A stretch of 32,838 bases of DNA from Parvibaculum sp. (lineage in GTDB: Bacteria; Pseudomonadota; Alphaproteobacteria; Parvibaculales; Parvibaculaceae): NCBI GenBank assembly GCA_013823365.1, contig PNMC01000013.1:1-32838 (forward strand), in the 5' to 3' direction. Below, piece after piece: positions 7,964-15,967 of the stretch. Below the pieces are notes generated by a model, which did no database searches, had not been told where the DNA came from, and saw nothing but the letters and a program-made list of their open reading frames with translations. A program made the position numbers and the translations under genes. Position 1 is the stretch's first letter; every line of letters begins with the position of its first letter.

Positions 7964-9361
7964 TCAGGAGGCGACCGCCACATCGGCATGCCTCGGCACC
8001 GCCGCGAGCATATCGAGAAATTCGTCGCGCCAGTTCGCCACATCTTCCCTGACAAGCCGCGCCATCAATGCCTTGTGGCGTTCGCGCCGCTCTTCCAGCT
8101 TCATATAACGCGCGACCTGCAAGGCGTCTGCAACGCCTTTTATATCGTAGGGATTGACGATGAGGGCTTCCGGCATCTGGTATGCGGAGCCTGCGAAGCG
8201 GGAAAGGATGAGGACGCCCGGGTCTTCCGGGTCCTGCGCAGCGACATATTCCTTGGCAACGAGATTCATGCCATCTCGCAGCGGGGTGACGAGGCCGATC
8301 TTGCTTGCGCGGTAAAGGCCGGCCAGCGAACGGCGGGCCATGGGCCGGTTCAGATAGCGCAGCGGCGTCCAGTCGAACTCGCCATAGGCGCCGTTCACAT
8401 GGCCGGCAAGCCCATCCAGCTCCTCGCGCATCACCTGATATTCCTGCACATCGCCCCGCGAGGTCGCGGCGATCTGCAAATAAGACACGGCCCGGCGCGC
8501 GTCCGGATAATCCTCCAGGAGACGTTCATAGGCGCGAATGCGCTCGGCGATGCCCTTCGTATAGTCGAGACGGTCGACGCCGAGAATCTGCATGCGGTCG
8601 CCGAGTCCCGCCCTCGCCTTCTCGAACTGGCGGCGGGCGTCCTTGTCAGTGGCCGCGATCCGGGCAAAACCTTCGGCATCGATACCGATCGGGAAGGCGC
8701 GCATCCTGACACTTCGGCCGAAACAATGAAGCTTGTCACCGTCGGCCCGCCCACCCGCTTCGCGGACCACGTAATCGCGGAAGCGTTCGCAATCCTGTTC
8801 CGTCTGGAAACCGATCACATCATAGGCGAAGAGGCCGCGCACCATCGCATTGTGATGCGGCTCGGCGGTCAGCACTTCCCGGGCAGGAAAGGGAATATGG
8901 AGGAAAAATCCCATTCGTTGCTTGGCACCCATCTGGCGGAGCTCATCGCCGAAGGCGAGCAGGTGATAATCATGGACCCAGATCGTGTCGTCCGGCCGCA
9001 GCAGCGGAAAGAGCACCCGCGCGAACTTCGCATTCACCCGGCGATAGCCTTCGTAGTAGCGGCGGTCGAAGGCCGTGAGGTCGGTGCGATAGTGAAAGAG
9101 CGGCCAGAGGCAACGGTTCGCGAAGCCGTTGTAGTATTCTTCATGTTCATCCGGGGAAAGGTCGACCGTCGCGAGGGTAAGCGGTCCCACATCCTCGACC
9201 TTCGCCGTATCGCCGCCGCGCGCCTCGATCTTTCCGCTCCAGCCGTACCAGAGGCCGCCGCGCGACTTGAGAGCCTCGACAAGCGCGACGGCAAGGCCGC
9301 CGGCGCGTGCAGCGTCCTTCACAGGGCCTACACGATTCGATACGACGACGAGGCGACTCAT
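7964..9361 (-). CDS. otsA: Trehalose-6-phosphate synthase (GT20)
   Basis: This 465-residue cytosolic glycosyltransferase joins UDP-glucose (or another NDP-glucose) to glucose 6-phosphate, giving trehalose 6-phosphate. The N-terminal block MSRLVVVSNRVG, the AGGLAVAL loop and LWYGWSG are characteristic. IWVHDYHLL, then GVDRLDYTKGI (donor binding), FDWTPLRYLNRP and LRDGMNLVAKEYVAAQ follow in order. The size equals E. coli OtsA, with no fused phosphatase domain. The ATG at 9361 overlaps the GH15 stop (9358-9361, ATGA), so translation is probably coupled. GGAAGAG lies just upstream. A longer in-frame start at 9502 would lie inside the GH15 gene and lacks homology. Glucokinase follows after 24 bases. 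Confidence 0.96.
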   Translation of the reverse strand: MSRLVVVSNRVGPVKDAARAGGLAVALVEALKSRGGLWYGWSGKIEARGGDTAKVEDVGPLTLATVDLSPDEHEEYYNGFANRCLWPLFHYRTDLTAFDRRYYEGYRRVNAKFARVLFPLLRPDDTIWVHDYHLLAFGDELRQMGAKQRMGFFLHIPFPAREVLTAEPHHNAMVRGLFAYDVIGFQTEQDCERFRDYVVREAGGRADGDKLHCFGRSVRMRAFPIGIDAEGFARIAATDKDARRQFEKARAGLGDRMQILGVDRLDYTKGIAERIRAYERLLEDYPDARRAVSYLQIAATSRGDVQEYQVMREELDGLAGHVNGAYGEFDWTPLRYLNRPMARRSLAGLYRASKIGLVTPLRDGMNLVAKEYVAAQDPEDPGVLILSRFAGSAYQMPEALIVNPYDIKGVADALQVARYMKLEERRERHKALMARLVREDVANWRDEFLDMLAAVPRHADVAVAS

Positions 9362-11148
9362 ACTTGCTCTTCCCATCTGCGGCTGAGCCGCATGGCCGAA
9401 TTGATGATGCCGACCAGCGAGTAGGTCTGGGGATAATTTCCCCAGAGTTCTCCGGTCACGGTGTCCGTATCCTCGGAAAGAAGGCCAAGACCGTTCCGGC
9501 AAGCAAGAATCGATTCGAATATCTCTCTTGCTTCCCCGGTCCGTCCCACACGTGCCAAGGCATCAATGTACCAGAACGTGCAGATATTGAATGCGTTCCG
9601 TGGCATGCCGAAATCATCGGCAGTTGCATATCGGAACATATGACTGCCGCGGCGAAGGGCTTTTTCGACGGCGGCCAGCGTCTTGCGGAAGCGCTCGTCT
9701 TCGGGCTTGAGGAAATTCACCTCCGCCATCAGAAGAAGGCTCGCATCGAGCTGGTCGCCACCGAAGCTTTCGGCAAAGGCCCCGAGCTTCGGGTTCCATG
9801 CGCGTTCGCAGATCGCCGCATGGACCGTCTGCGCCTTTTCCCGCCAATAGCGGGCGCGGGCGGCAAGGCCAAGATGTGCCGCGATATTCGAAAGCCGGTC
9901 ACAGGCCGCCCAGCACATGAGACTCGACGATGTGTGGACGCGCGCCATGGTGCGCAGCTCCCACATGCCGGCATCGGGCTGATCATGCAATGCAAAGGCG
10001 CGCTCGCCCACCTGCTCGAAGCGTTCGAAATCCGCCACTGTGAGACGCTGCAGCAGACGGTCGTCAAAGAAGGATTGCGATGCCGCGAGAATAACATTGC
10101 CATAGACATCGTGCTGGAAGTGCTCGAAGGCCTGGTTGCCCCGGCGTACCGGGCCCATGCCGCGATAGCCCGACAGCGAGGGAACGATGTGCTCATCGAG
10201 CGCGGTTTCGAGACCGATGCCATAGACAGGCTGGAGATGGCCACCTGCCGCCGTGCCGACAATGTTGCCGAGATAGCGGAGATAGATCTCCATGGTCTCG
10301 ACTTCGGCGAGCGAATTGAGCGCGCGTACGACGAAGAAGGCATCGCGCAACCAGCAGAACCGGTAATCCCAGTTGCGCCCGGAGTTCGCTGCTTCGGGAA
10401 TGCTCGTCGTCAGGGCTGCGACGATGGCACCCGTCTCTTCATAGCAGCAGAGTTTCAGTGTAATGGCGGCGCGGATCACCGCCTGTTGCCATTCGAAAGG
10501 AAGTGCGAGACGTCGCACCCAGCGCCGCCAATAGTCCTCCGTACGCTCCTCGAATTCGCGCGCCGTTTCCTCGATGCCCGTGGTGAGCGTTTCGTCCGGC
10601 CCGAGAATGAAGCTCAAGGGTGCGGTCAGGTTGAAGGCCGTCTCGTCCTGCACATAGGTGAGGGGCGCATTCGTCGTCATGCGGATGGCAAGGCCGCTGT
10701 GATAGAAGCGCATGTGATTGCTGCCGCGCGTGGTGTCCGGCTGGCGCAGACCGTAATTGAAGCGCGGACGCAGACGGATGCGGATGCGCGGGGAGCCGGC
10801 AATCGGGCGGACGCGGCGGACCAGCGTCATCGGCTGGAAGATGCGTTCGCGCCGGGTGAAGCGGGGTGCGAAGTCGCAGACCTCTACGGCGTTTCCGTCT
10901 TTGTCCGTCAGTTCGGTGATGAGGATTGCCGTATTGGGCCGGTAGTACTGGCGCGAAGCGGCGGCATTCTCGATCTCGATCGACCAGTAACCGCCGTCTG
11001 GATCTTCTTCCCGGCCGCCATTCAGGAGATCGCAGAACACGGGATCGCCATCGAGCCGGGGCAGGCAACACCAGACGATCCGGGCTTTCTCGTCTATCAG
11101 CGCGCCATAAGTTCCATTTCCAATCACACCGAGATCAAGCGAGGACAA
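9358..11148 (-). CDS. Glycoside hydrolase family 15 protein, possible trehalase
   Basis: This 596-residue inverting alpha-glucosidase-like protein has the bacterial GH15 layout: an N-terminal beta-sandwich (from LGVIGNGTYGALID) and a C-terminal (alpha/alpha)6 barrel. SGRNWDYRFCWLRDAFFV is the hallmark substrate-binding block. GMWELR carries the likely general acid Glu397. TGELWGNYPQTYS carries the likely base Glu567, matching the GNxPQxxS motif. No signal peptide is present, so it acts in the cytosol. The start codon is TTG at 11148 with GGAGGTG immediately upstream; a GTG seven codons later is the alternative. It lies 11 bases after otsB and overlaps otsA by 4. Some mycobacterial GH15 proteins are trehalases, and position between otsB and otsA favours that here. 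A glucoamylase-type or dextran activity cannot be excluded. Confidence 0.9.
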   Translation of the reverse strand: MSSLDLGVIGNGTYGALIDEKARIVWCCLPRLDGDPVFCDLLNGGREEDPDGGYWSIEIENAAASRQYYRPNTAILITELTDKDGNAVEVCDFAPRFTRRERIFQPMTLVRRVRPIAGSPRIRIRLRPRFNYGLRQPDTTRGSNHMRFYHSGLAIRMTTNAPLTYVQDETAFNLTAPLSFILGPDETLTTGIEETAREFEERTEDYWRRWVRRLALPFEWQQAVIRAAITLKLCCYEETGAIVAALTTSIPEAANSGRNWDYRFCWLRDAFFVVRALNSLAEVETMEIYLRYLGNIVGTAAGGHLQPVYGIGLETALDEHIVPSLSGYRGMGPVRRGNQAFEHFQHDVYGNVILAASQSFFDDRLLQRLTVADFERFEQVGERAFALHDQPDAGMWELRTMARVHTSSSLMCWAACDRLSNIAAHLGLAARARYWREKAQTVHAAICERAWNPKLGAFAESFGGDQLDASLLLMAEVNFLKPEDERFRKTLAAVEKALRRGSHMFRYATADDFGMPRNAFNICTFWYIDALARVGRTGEAREIFESILACRNGLGLLSEDTDTVTGELWGNYPQTYSLVGIINSAMRLSRRWEEQV

Positions 11149-11159
11149 AACACCTCCGT

Positions 11160-11909
11160 TCAGGCAGATAACAAACCGGACATTTCTTTCAGCCAGGCGA
11201 GCAGCACATCGACGGATGGGATCCGGTGGGAAGCGCGCGTATCGCCGGGGCCGATCTTTATCGTAACGCCTTTCATCGCGTTGACGACCTCAAAGCCGTC
11301 CTCATCGGTACGATCGTCGCCGGCAAAAACCGGAATCCGGCCGGAAAACGGCTCCACAGCGAGAAGCCGGGAAATGGCGACGCCCTTGTTCACGTGATCC
11401 GGCTTGACCTCCAGCACCATCTTTCCATCGATCAGCACCACGCCTTTCAACCCGTCGAGCGCGCGGGCCATGGCGGCGCGGCATTCGGCCTCACGCTCCG
11501 GCGCGCGGCGATAATGAAAAGCGATGGCGCCGGGTTTCGGTTCCAGAATGAGCCGCGGATCGGCCTCGACCATGGGCGCAAGCGCATGTTCGATCACACG
11601 GATCGCGGCCATGTCCTGCGGCGGATGCACAAGGCCGCCGCGCCGTTCGCGCAGTTCGAGCCCGTGAACGCCCGCACCCGGAAGCTCCAGACCGAGAAGA
11701 GCATCGAGTTCGGCAAGAGGGCGGCCGGAGACCACGGCAAGCGCGCCACCAAGGCTTAGCTCCAGCGCCGCAAGGATGGGCCGCAAGGCGGGGTCGACGG
11801 AGACGGCATCGGGCGAGGGCGCAAGCTCCGTCATCGTCCCGTCGAAATCCAGAAAGAGAGCCCAGTCGCGGCGCGGCAAGGGAAGGGCGTTGGTAGCGTG
11901 ACGTTTCAT
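11160..11909 (-). CDS. otsB: Trehalose-6-phosphate phosphatase
   Basis: This 249-residue HAD-superfamily phosphatase releases free trehalose from trehalose 6-phosphate. LFLDFDGTMTELAPSP at about residues 18-33 holds nucleophile Asp21 and acid/base Asp23. VVSGRPLAELDALL is motif II. A lysine in the KPDHVNKGVAI block and GDDRTDEDGF (motif III/IV, magnesium binding) complete the active site. Length matches OtsB. The ATG at 11909 overlaps the stop of the upstream histidine kinase by 4 bases (11906-11909), with AAGGA upstream inside the kinase gene. The GH15 gene follows after 11 bases. All enzymes for trehalose synthesis from UDP-glucose are therefore in one run with otsA. Confidence 0.95.
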   Translation of the reverse strand: MKRHATNALPLPRRDWALFLDFDGTMTELAPSPDAVSVDPALRPILAALELSLGGALAVVSGRPLAELDALLGLELPGAGVHGLELRERRGGLVHPPQDMAAIRVIEHALAPMVEADPRLILEPKPGAIAFHYRRAPEREAECRAAMARALDGLKGVVLIDGKMVLEVKPDHVNKGVAISRLLAVEPFSGRIPVFAGDDRTDEDGFEVVNAMKGVTIKIGPGDTRASHRIPSVDVLLAWLKEMSGLLSA

Positions 11910-13423
11910 GCGGGCTGTCCTTGCGACGCCGCATGGGCGGCGTCTTCAGGCGGGCAATCGAGGAGGGCAGAGCCCCGGTCGGGGATGCAGATACGGAACA
12001 CCGTACCCGCCACGCCCGTCGATACAAGTTCGATATGACCGCCATGGCTGCGCGCAAGCTCGGCGGCGATGGCCAGACCGAGACCCGTGCCGTCGCTGCG
12101 CGCGCCGCCCGAGAAGGGCTCGAACAGGTGATCGAGCGCCTTTTTCGGCAAGCCTGGACCATTGTCGGACATGTCGATATGGACATGGCCACCTTCACGG
12201 CGTGCCGCGAGGCGCACCTCGCGGACACCTGCCGGGGCGCCCTCGCCTTCGGTCAGGGCCTGCACGGCATTTCGCGCCAGATTGAGCAGCAGACGGAAAA
12301 GCTGGTCCGGATCGGCATCGACGTGCAGATCGGGTGCGATATCGACGACCCAGCCTATGCCATCATCCTCGCGCGAGACCGCTTCCACCACTTCCCCGGC
12401 GAGCGGCCGAAGCGCGACGGGGTGGCGCTCCGGCATGGGCTCGTCCGCGACGCCGAACTTCAGCGATTTGGCGCAAAGCGCGATCGCGCGGTCGATCGAG
12501 GCGAACAGACGCGGTGCGAGGTGCTGCACCGTCGGATCGTTCACCGCGCCCAGGCGATCTGAGATCAATTGCGCGCTTGCGAGAATGTTGCGGAGATCGT
12601 GGCTGATTTTCGACACGGCGACGCCGAGGGAGGCGAGACGCGCTTTCTGGTTCAGGGTTGCCCTGATCTGGCTCTGCATGCCGGCAAGCTCCCGCTCGGC
12701 GAGACCGATCTCGTCGTCGCGGGCGGACGGCGCGATGACACGGCGCGCATCTTCCGGGTTTTCGCGGAAAGCGATCAGATTGTCCGTCAGGCGGCTCATG
12801 GGCCGCACCACAACGAAATGGAGCACGACATAAACAAGGCTCGCGGTGATGACCGAAATCACCAGCGAAAGAAGGAAGATGTTTTTCGCATAGCGGAGCA
12901 TGGCCTTGCGCAGGCGCGTCTCGTCGAAGACGATTTCGATCGATTCCCCCGCACCGAAGCCCGGCTCGCCGGTCACGCGCACGATGCGCCCCTCCCGCGC
13001 GAACAGCGTTTCGAAGGCATCCATGATCAGCCTCATGGCCATGGCGTCGCGCAGATCGAATTCCGCATCGACCATGGGCGGCATGTCGTCGCTGAGGGCA
13101 AGGCGGCGCGCATCCTCGCGAATGAGAGCCACCGAATAGACCTGCGCATTCTCGAGCAGTTCCTCGCGCAGCGCCGGGGTGACCATGTTCTCGGGCCGCG
13201 CCTCGAGCGCGAGCGAGGCGATCTGCGCGGCGGCGATGCGCTGTTCGAGCCAGACGAGACGGAAATTCGCGACCGAGGGCACGAAGATCAGCACTTCGGC
13301 CAGCATCACGAAAAGGATGGTGAGCAGCAGAAGCCGGCGCGACAGCGAACCGCGGAAGGGCCAGGACATGATTGCCCGGCGCCCGCTGCCCGGATGCTGC
13401 GCCGTTTCCCTCGTTCCCGTCAT
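11906..13423 (-). CDS. Membrane sensor histidine kinase without adjacent response regulator
   Basis: This 505-residue inner-membrane kinase has a first transmembrane helix at about residues 30-50. A periplasmic sensor region of about 135 residues, with no domain I recognise, precedes a second helix near 185-208 and then a HAMP linker. The dimerisation box SKISHDLRNILASAQLI places the phosphorylated histidine at 275. The ATPase has an N-box (LLLNLARNAVQAL), a G1 box (DNGPGLP) and a G2 box (DGTGLGLAIA). No response regulator gene lies in the window. It overlaps otsB by 4 bases and starts 39 bases after the FAD oxidoreductase, so it is part of the trehalose run. The first ATG (13423) has no good ribosome-binding site. 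An internal ATG at 13369 (residue 19) just before the first helix is an equally likely start. Confidence 0.9.
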   Translation of the reverse strand: MTGTRETAQHPGSGRRAIMSWPFRGSLSRRLLLLTILFVMLAEVLIFVPSVANFRLVWLEQRIAAAQIASLALEARPENMVTPALREELLENAQVYSVALIREDARRLALSDDMPPMVDAEFDLRDAMAMRLIMDAFETLFAREGRIVRVTGEPGFGAGESIEIVFDETRLRKAMLRYAKNIFLLSLVISVITASLVYVVLHFVVVRPMSRLTDNLIAFRENPEDARRVIAPSARDDEIGLAERELAGMQSQIRATLNQKARLASLGVAVSKISHDLRNILASAQLISDRLGAVNDPTVQHLAPRLFASIDRAIALCAKSLKFGVADEPMPERHPVALRPLAGEVVEAVSREDDGIGWVVDIAPDLHVDADPDQLFRLLLNLARNAVQALTEGEGAPAGVREVRLAARREGGHVHIDMSDNGPGLPKKALDHLFEPFSGGARSDGTGLGLAIAAELARSHGGHIELVSTGVAGTVFRICIPDRGSALLDCPPEDAAHAASQGQPA

Positions 13424-13462
13424 GCGTGCCGGTGAGCTCCGCTGCCTCGATCCGGCCCCAGT

Positions 13463-14887
13463 CTAGCCGAACAGGCCGAGAAAGCGCACCAGCATCTTCG
13501 TTTTTGCGCTGAACAGGGTCGGCGTGTAATAGGAGCCGGCGGCGCGCTTGCTGATCTCGGAGAGCGTCGGATAGGGGGCGACGACGCTCGCCATGGCGCT
13601 GAGCTTCAATGCCTGGGATTTCGCGAGCACCCAGGGAAGGATCAGATCGCCGGCATTCGGCGCGACGATGGTGGCCCCGAGGACGCGGGCGTGATTATCG
13701 GTCACCACCTTGATCACGCCTTCCGTCTCGTGTTCGGCCTGGGCGCGGTCGTTCTCCGCAAGGTGCCAGCGCAGCACGTTGAGCGTGAGCCCTTTCTGCC
13801 GGACCTCCGCCTCAGTGAGACCGACATGGGCGAGCTCGGGATCGGTGTAGGTGACATGCGGGATAGCGCTGTGGTCGGCACGGGCCGGCACACGGAAAAG
13901 CGCGTTGCGGATGACGATACCCGCATGATAACCCGCGACATGGGTGAATTGCGGTCCGCCCGCGACATCGCCGACGCCGAAAATGCGTTTGTTCGTGGTG
14001 CGCAGACGATCGTCGAGCCGCAGTCCCTTTTCCGTGTAGTCGACGCCGGCCTTTTCGAGGTCGAGCCCTTCCACATTGGCGCGGCGGCCGGTGGCGACGA
14101 GAAGATGCGAGCCCTCGACGGTGCGCTCGCCCTCCTTGTTCGAAAAACGCACCTTGATCGCCCCTTCGGTGCCCACGACGGAGAGTATCTTCACCTCTTC
14201 GAGTATCTCGATCCCTTCCCTCCGCAATCCCGCAAGGACGATGGCGGAGAGTTCCGGGTCGTCGCGGCCGAAGGCACGCTGCGTTTCGAGCACAGTGACC
14301 TTTGCGCCGAGGCGGCGATGCGCCTGCGCCATTTCCATACCGATGGGCCCGCCGCCCAGAATGACGAGATGCGCCGGACAGGCGGTATTGCGGAAGATGG
14401 TTTCATTCGTGTGATAGGGCACCTTGTCGAGGCCCTCGATCGGCGGGACGAAGGGGCGCGAGCCGGTGGCGATCACGAAGCGGCGCGCGGTGATTTCGGC
14501 ATTGCCGGCGATCACCGTGCTGCCGTCGCGGAAGCGGCCATGCTCCTTGAGGACGGTGACGCCGAGCGCCTCGAAACGGGCGACGGAATCGTTGGGCGCG
14601 ATGGCGGCGATGACACCATGGACGTGATCGTGAACTTTCGCGAAATCTATCCCGGGCTTTGCGGGTGCGATGCCGAAAGGCCCGCCCGTACCGAAGCGGT
14701 GCGCCTGCTTGCCCGCGGCGAGAAGGGCCTTCGACGGCACGCAGCCGGTGTTCAGGCAATCGCCGCCCATTTCGTCGCGTTCGATCAGCACCGTGCGGGC
14801 GCCCATCTGCGCGGCGCCCGCCGCGACGGAAAGACCGCCGGAGCCCGCACCGATAACGCAGATATCAGCCTTGATCCTCTTGGCCAT
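13463..14887 (-). CDS. FAD-dependent pyridine nucleotide-disulfide oxidoreductase (MerA/Lpd-like)
   Basis: This is a 474-residue class I flavoprotein disulfide reductase. CVIGAGSGGLSVAAGAAQMG (10-29) binds FAD. GGDCLNTGCVPSK contains the redox pair Cys44/Cys49. VILGGGPIGMEMAQAHRRLG binds NAD(P)H, and GVGDVAGGPQFTHVA is the second FAD motif. The C-terminal dimer domain reads APYPTLSE, with Tyr where lipoamide dehydrogenases have the His of HPTLSE. It has neither the N-terminal metal-binding domain nor the C-terminal cysteine pair of true mercuric reductase. Function is therefore unassigned. A TVP38/TMEM64 gene lies 34 bases upstream, a pairing (sometimes fusion) known in other bacteria. The start at 14887 is the first ATG with homology; upstream codons in frame lie inside the TVP38 gene. 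Confidence 0.9.
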   Translation of the reverse strand: MAKRIKADICVIGAGSGGLSVAAGAAQMGARTVLIERDEMGGDCLNTGCVPSKALLAAGKQAHRFGTGGPFGIAPAKPGIDFAKVHDHVHGVIAAIAPNDSVARFEALGVTVLKEHGRFRDGSTVIAGNAEITARRFVIATGSRPFVPPIEGLDKVPYHTNETIFRNTACPAHLVILGGGPIGMEMAQAHRRLGAKVTVLETQRAFGRDDPELSAIVLAGLRREGIEILEEVKILSVVGTEGAIKVRFSNKEGERTVEGSHLLVATGRRANVEGLDLEKAGVDYTEKGLRLDDRLRTTNKRIFGVGDVAGGPQFTHVAGYHAGIVIRNALFRVPARADHSAIPHVTYTDPELAHVGLTEAEVRQKGLTLNVLRWHLAENDRAQAEHETEGVIKVVTDNHARVLGATIVAPNAGDLILPWVLAKSQALKLSAMASVVAPYPTLSEISKRAAGSYYTPTLFSAKTKMLVRFLGLFG

Positions 14888-14921
14888 GTTTTCCCCGGAT
14901 GGAATGAATGCGAGCGGCCTT

Positions 14922-15665
14922 TCAGGCCGTCTCGTCGGGTAACTGCTTCCTGCCTGCGAAGCGGCGATAGATAACGGGCACGAGTGCCAGCAGCGCAAGC
15001 GCGAGAATGGGGCCGATGATCTGCGGTTCGAAGATGAGACCGAGATCGGGCTCGCGGCCCGCATCGAAGATCGCGCCGAGCCCGTTGCCGAGGCTCGCAA
15101 AGACGAAGGTGCCCGGCATGATGCCGAAAAAGGTCGCCACCACATAGGTCCGCAATTTTACGCCCAGAAAGGCCGGGGCGAGATTGACGAGAAAAAAGGG
15201 AAAGAGCGGCACAAGACGCAGCACCAGCATGTAGCTGAAGGCATTTTCGCCGAAGCCCTGTTCGAGGCGGCGCAGGCCCGGCCCGGCCTTTTCGCGGAGC
15301 GCATCGCCTAGCGCCGTCTTCGCGGCGAGGAAGATCGCCGTCGCGCCGATAGTGGCACCGATAACGGTGAGAAGGCCGCCAAAGACCGTGCCGAAGAGGA
15401 AGCCTCCGGTCAGCGTCGCCACAAGGGCGCCGGGCACGGAAAATGCCACCATGGCGATATAGGCGATCACATAGAGAAAGGCGGCCAGCGCCCAGTTCCC
15501 CGAGACCCAGGCCGTGAGCGCCTGGCGGTTGTCGCGCAGATTGTCGAGCGTCACATAACCGTCGAGGCCGAGGACGAAAAAGGCCCCGAGCCCGGCGAGA
15601 AGAACGGCCAGCGGCAGGAAGCGGCGCCACAGGGCCGGGCGGACAGGCGGCTCGATTTCAGTCAT
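14922..15665 (-). CDS. TVP38/TMEM64 (SNARE-associated/VTT domain) membrane protein
   Basis: This is a 247-residue polytopic inner-membrane protein of the DedA-related VTT superfamily. Hydrophobic helices begin at about residue 17. The core contains FSVPGALVATLTGGFLFG, a GATIGATAIFLAAKTALGD block and LRLVPLFPFFLVNLAPAFLG. These match the conserved F-x-P-G and R-x-(V/I)-P-x-(F/I) motifs with re-entrant loops. Some members of the superfamily move lipids across membranes, but the role of this one is unknown. I chose MTEIEPP at 15665; an in-frame ATG at 15764 adds 33 residues of low-complexity sequence. It is the first gene of the seven-gene minus-strand run, so its upstream region should hold the operon promoter. 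Confidence 0.88.
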   Translation of the reverse strand: MTEIEPPVRPALWRRFLPLAVLLAGLGAFFVLGLDGYVTLDNLRDNRQALTAWVSGNWALAAFLYVIAYIAMVAFSVPGALVATLTGGFLFGTVFGGLLTVIGATIGATAIFLAAKTALGDALREKAGPGLRRLEQGFGENAFSYMLVLRLVPLFPFFLVNLAPAFLGVKLRTYVVATFFGIMPGTFVFASLGNGLGAIFDAGREPDLGLIFEPQIIGPILALALLALVPVIYRRFAGRKQLPDETA

Positions 15666-15847
15666 GGCATCCCGAAAACAGGGCAATGAGAACATAAAAA
15701 GAACATATAAGGCGGCAGATCGAAGCCCCCGGGATCGCCGCGCGGTTCCCGAGATTAGCCGCATTCGCGCCCGGCGGAAGGCCCGCTCACCGGAATGTGA
15801 GAGGGGGTCATCGGCGGCGAGAAGGGCGTGATTCCAGCGCTGCGGCG

Positions 15848-15876
15848 TTGACTTCCGTGGGCCTTATGCTTATACA
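15848..15876 (+). promoter_or_regulatory. Sigma70-type promoter for rpmH-rnpA-yidC
   Basis: TTGACT at 15848-15853 and TATACA at 15871-15876 are separated by exactly 17 bases, close to the housekeeping consensus. Transcription would start near 15883, giving a leader of about 113 bases before the rpmH GTG. Confidence 0.8.
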
Positions 15877-15887
15877 GCCCGCCAGAC

Positions 15888-15926
15888 AGCCGTCGGGTGG
15901 CAACGCCTGCGGCTCTTGTTTTTATT
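15888..15926 (+). terminator. Terminator-like hairpin in the rpmH leader (possible attenuator)
   Basis: AGCCG (15888-15892) pairs with CGGCT (15910-15914), and CGGG (15894-15897) with CCTG (15906-15909). The stem has one bulged T and an 8-base loop. It is followed by CTTGTTTTTATT at 15915-15926. The only gene upstream points the other way, so it does not end a plus-strand gene. It falls between the predicted transcription start and rpmH, as an attenuator would. A second CGGCT at 15940-15944 could compete for the left arm. Confidence 0.5.
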
Positions 15927-15953
15927 GGCAAGCTCGAGGCGGCTTTCAAGGCT

Positions 15954-15967
15954 GCCCGGCGCCGGGC
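15954..15967. repeat. 14-bp perfect palindrome in the rpmH leader
   Basis: GCCCGGCGCCGGGC reads identically on both strands. It lies 28 bases before the rpmH start and just ahead of its ribosome-binding site. It could be a protein-binding site, or part of the leader fold that pairs between molecules or with neighbouring G/C tracts. Chance occurrence in GC-rich DNA is possible. Confidence 0.45.

Noticed and set aside
7328-11397. Two very long plus-strand open frames (about 698 and 696 codons) opposite otsA, GH15 and glk
   Set aside because: They mirror real minus-strand genes with complete family motifs, have Arg/His/Ala-rich composition and no recognisable domains. They are frame shadows of GC-rich DNA.
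13463-14887. True mercuric reductase
   Set aside because: It lacks the N-terminal metal-binding domain and the C-terminal cysteine pair, and no other mer gene is nearby.
15666-15847. General stress (EcfG, GGAAC-N16/17-CGTT) promoter for the trehalose run
   Set aside because: Trehalose genes are often under EcfG, so I looked here and upstream of the kinase and ots genes. GGAAC occurs on the minus strand at 15745-15749 but no CGTT follows at the right spacing.
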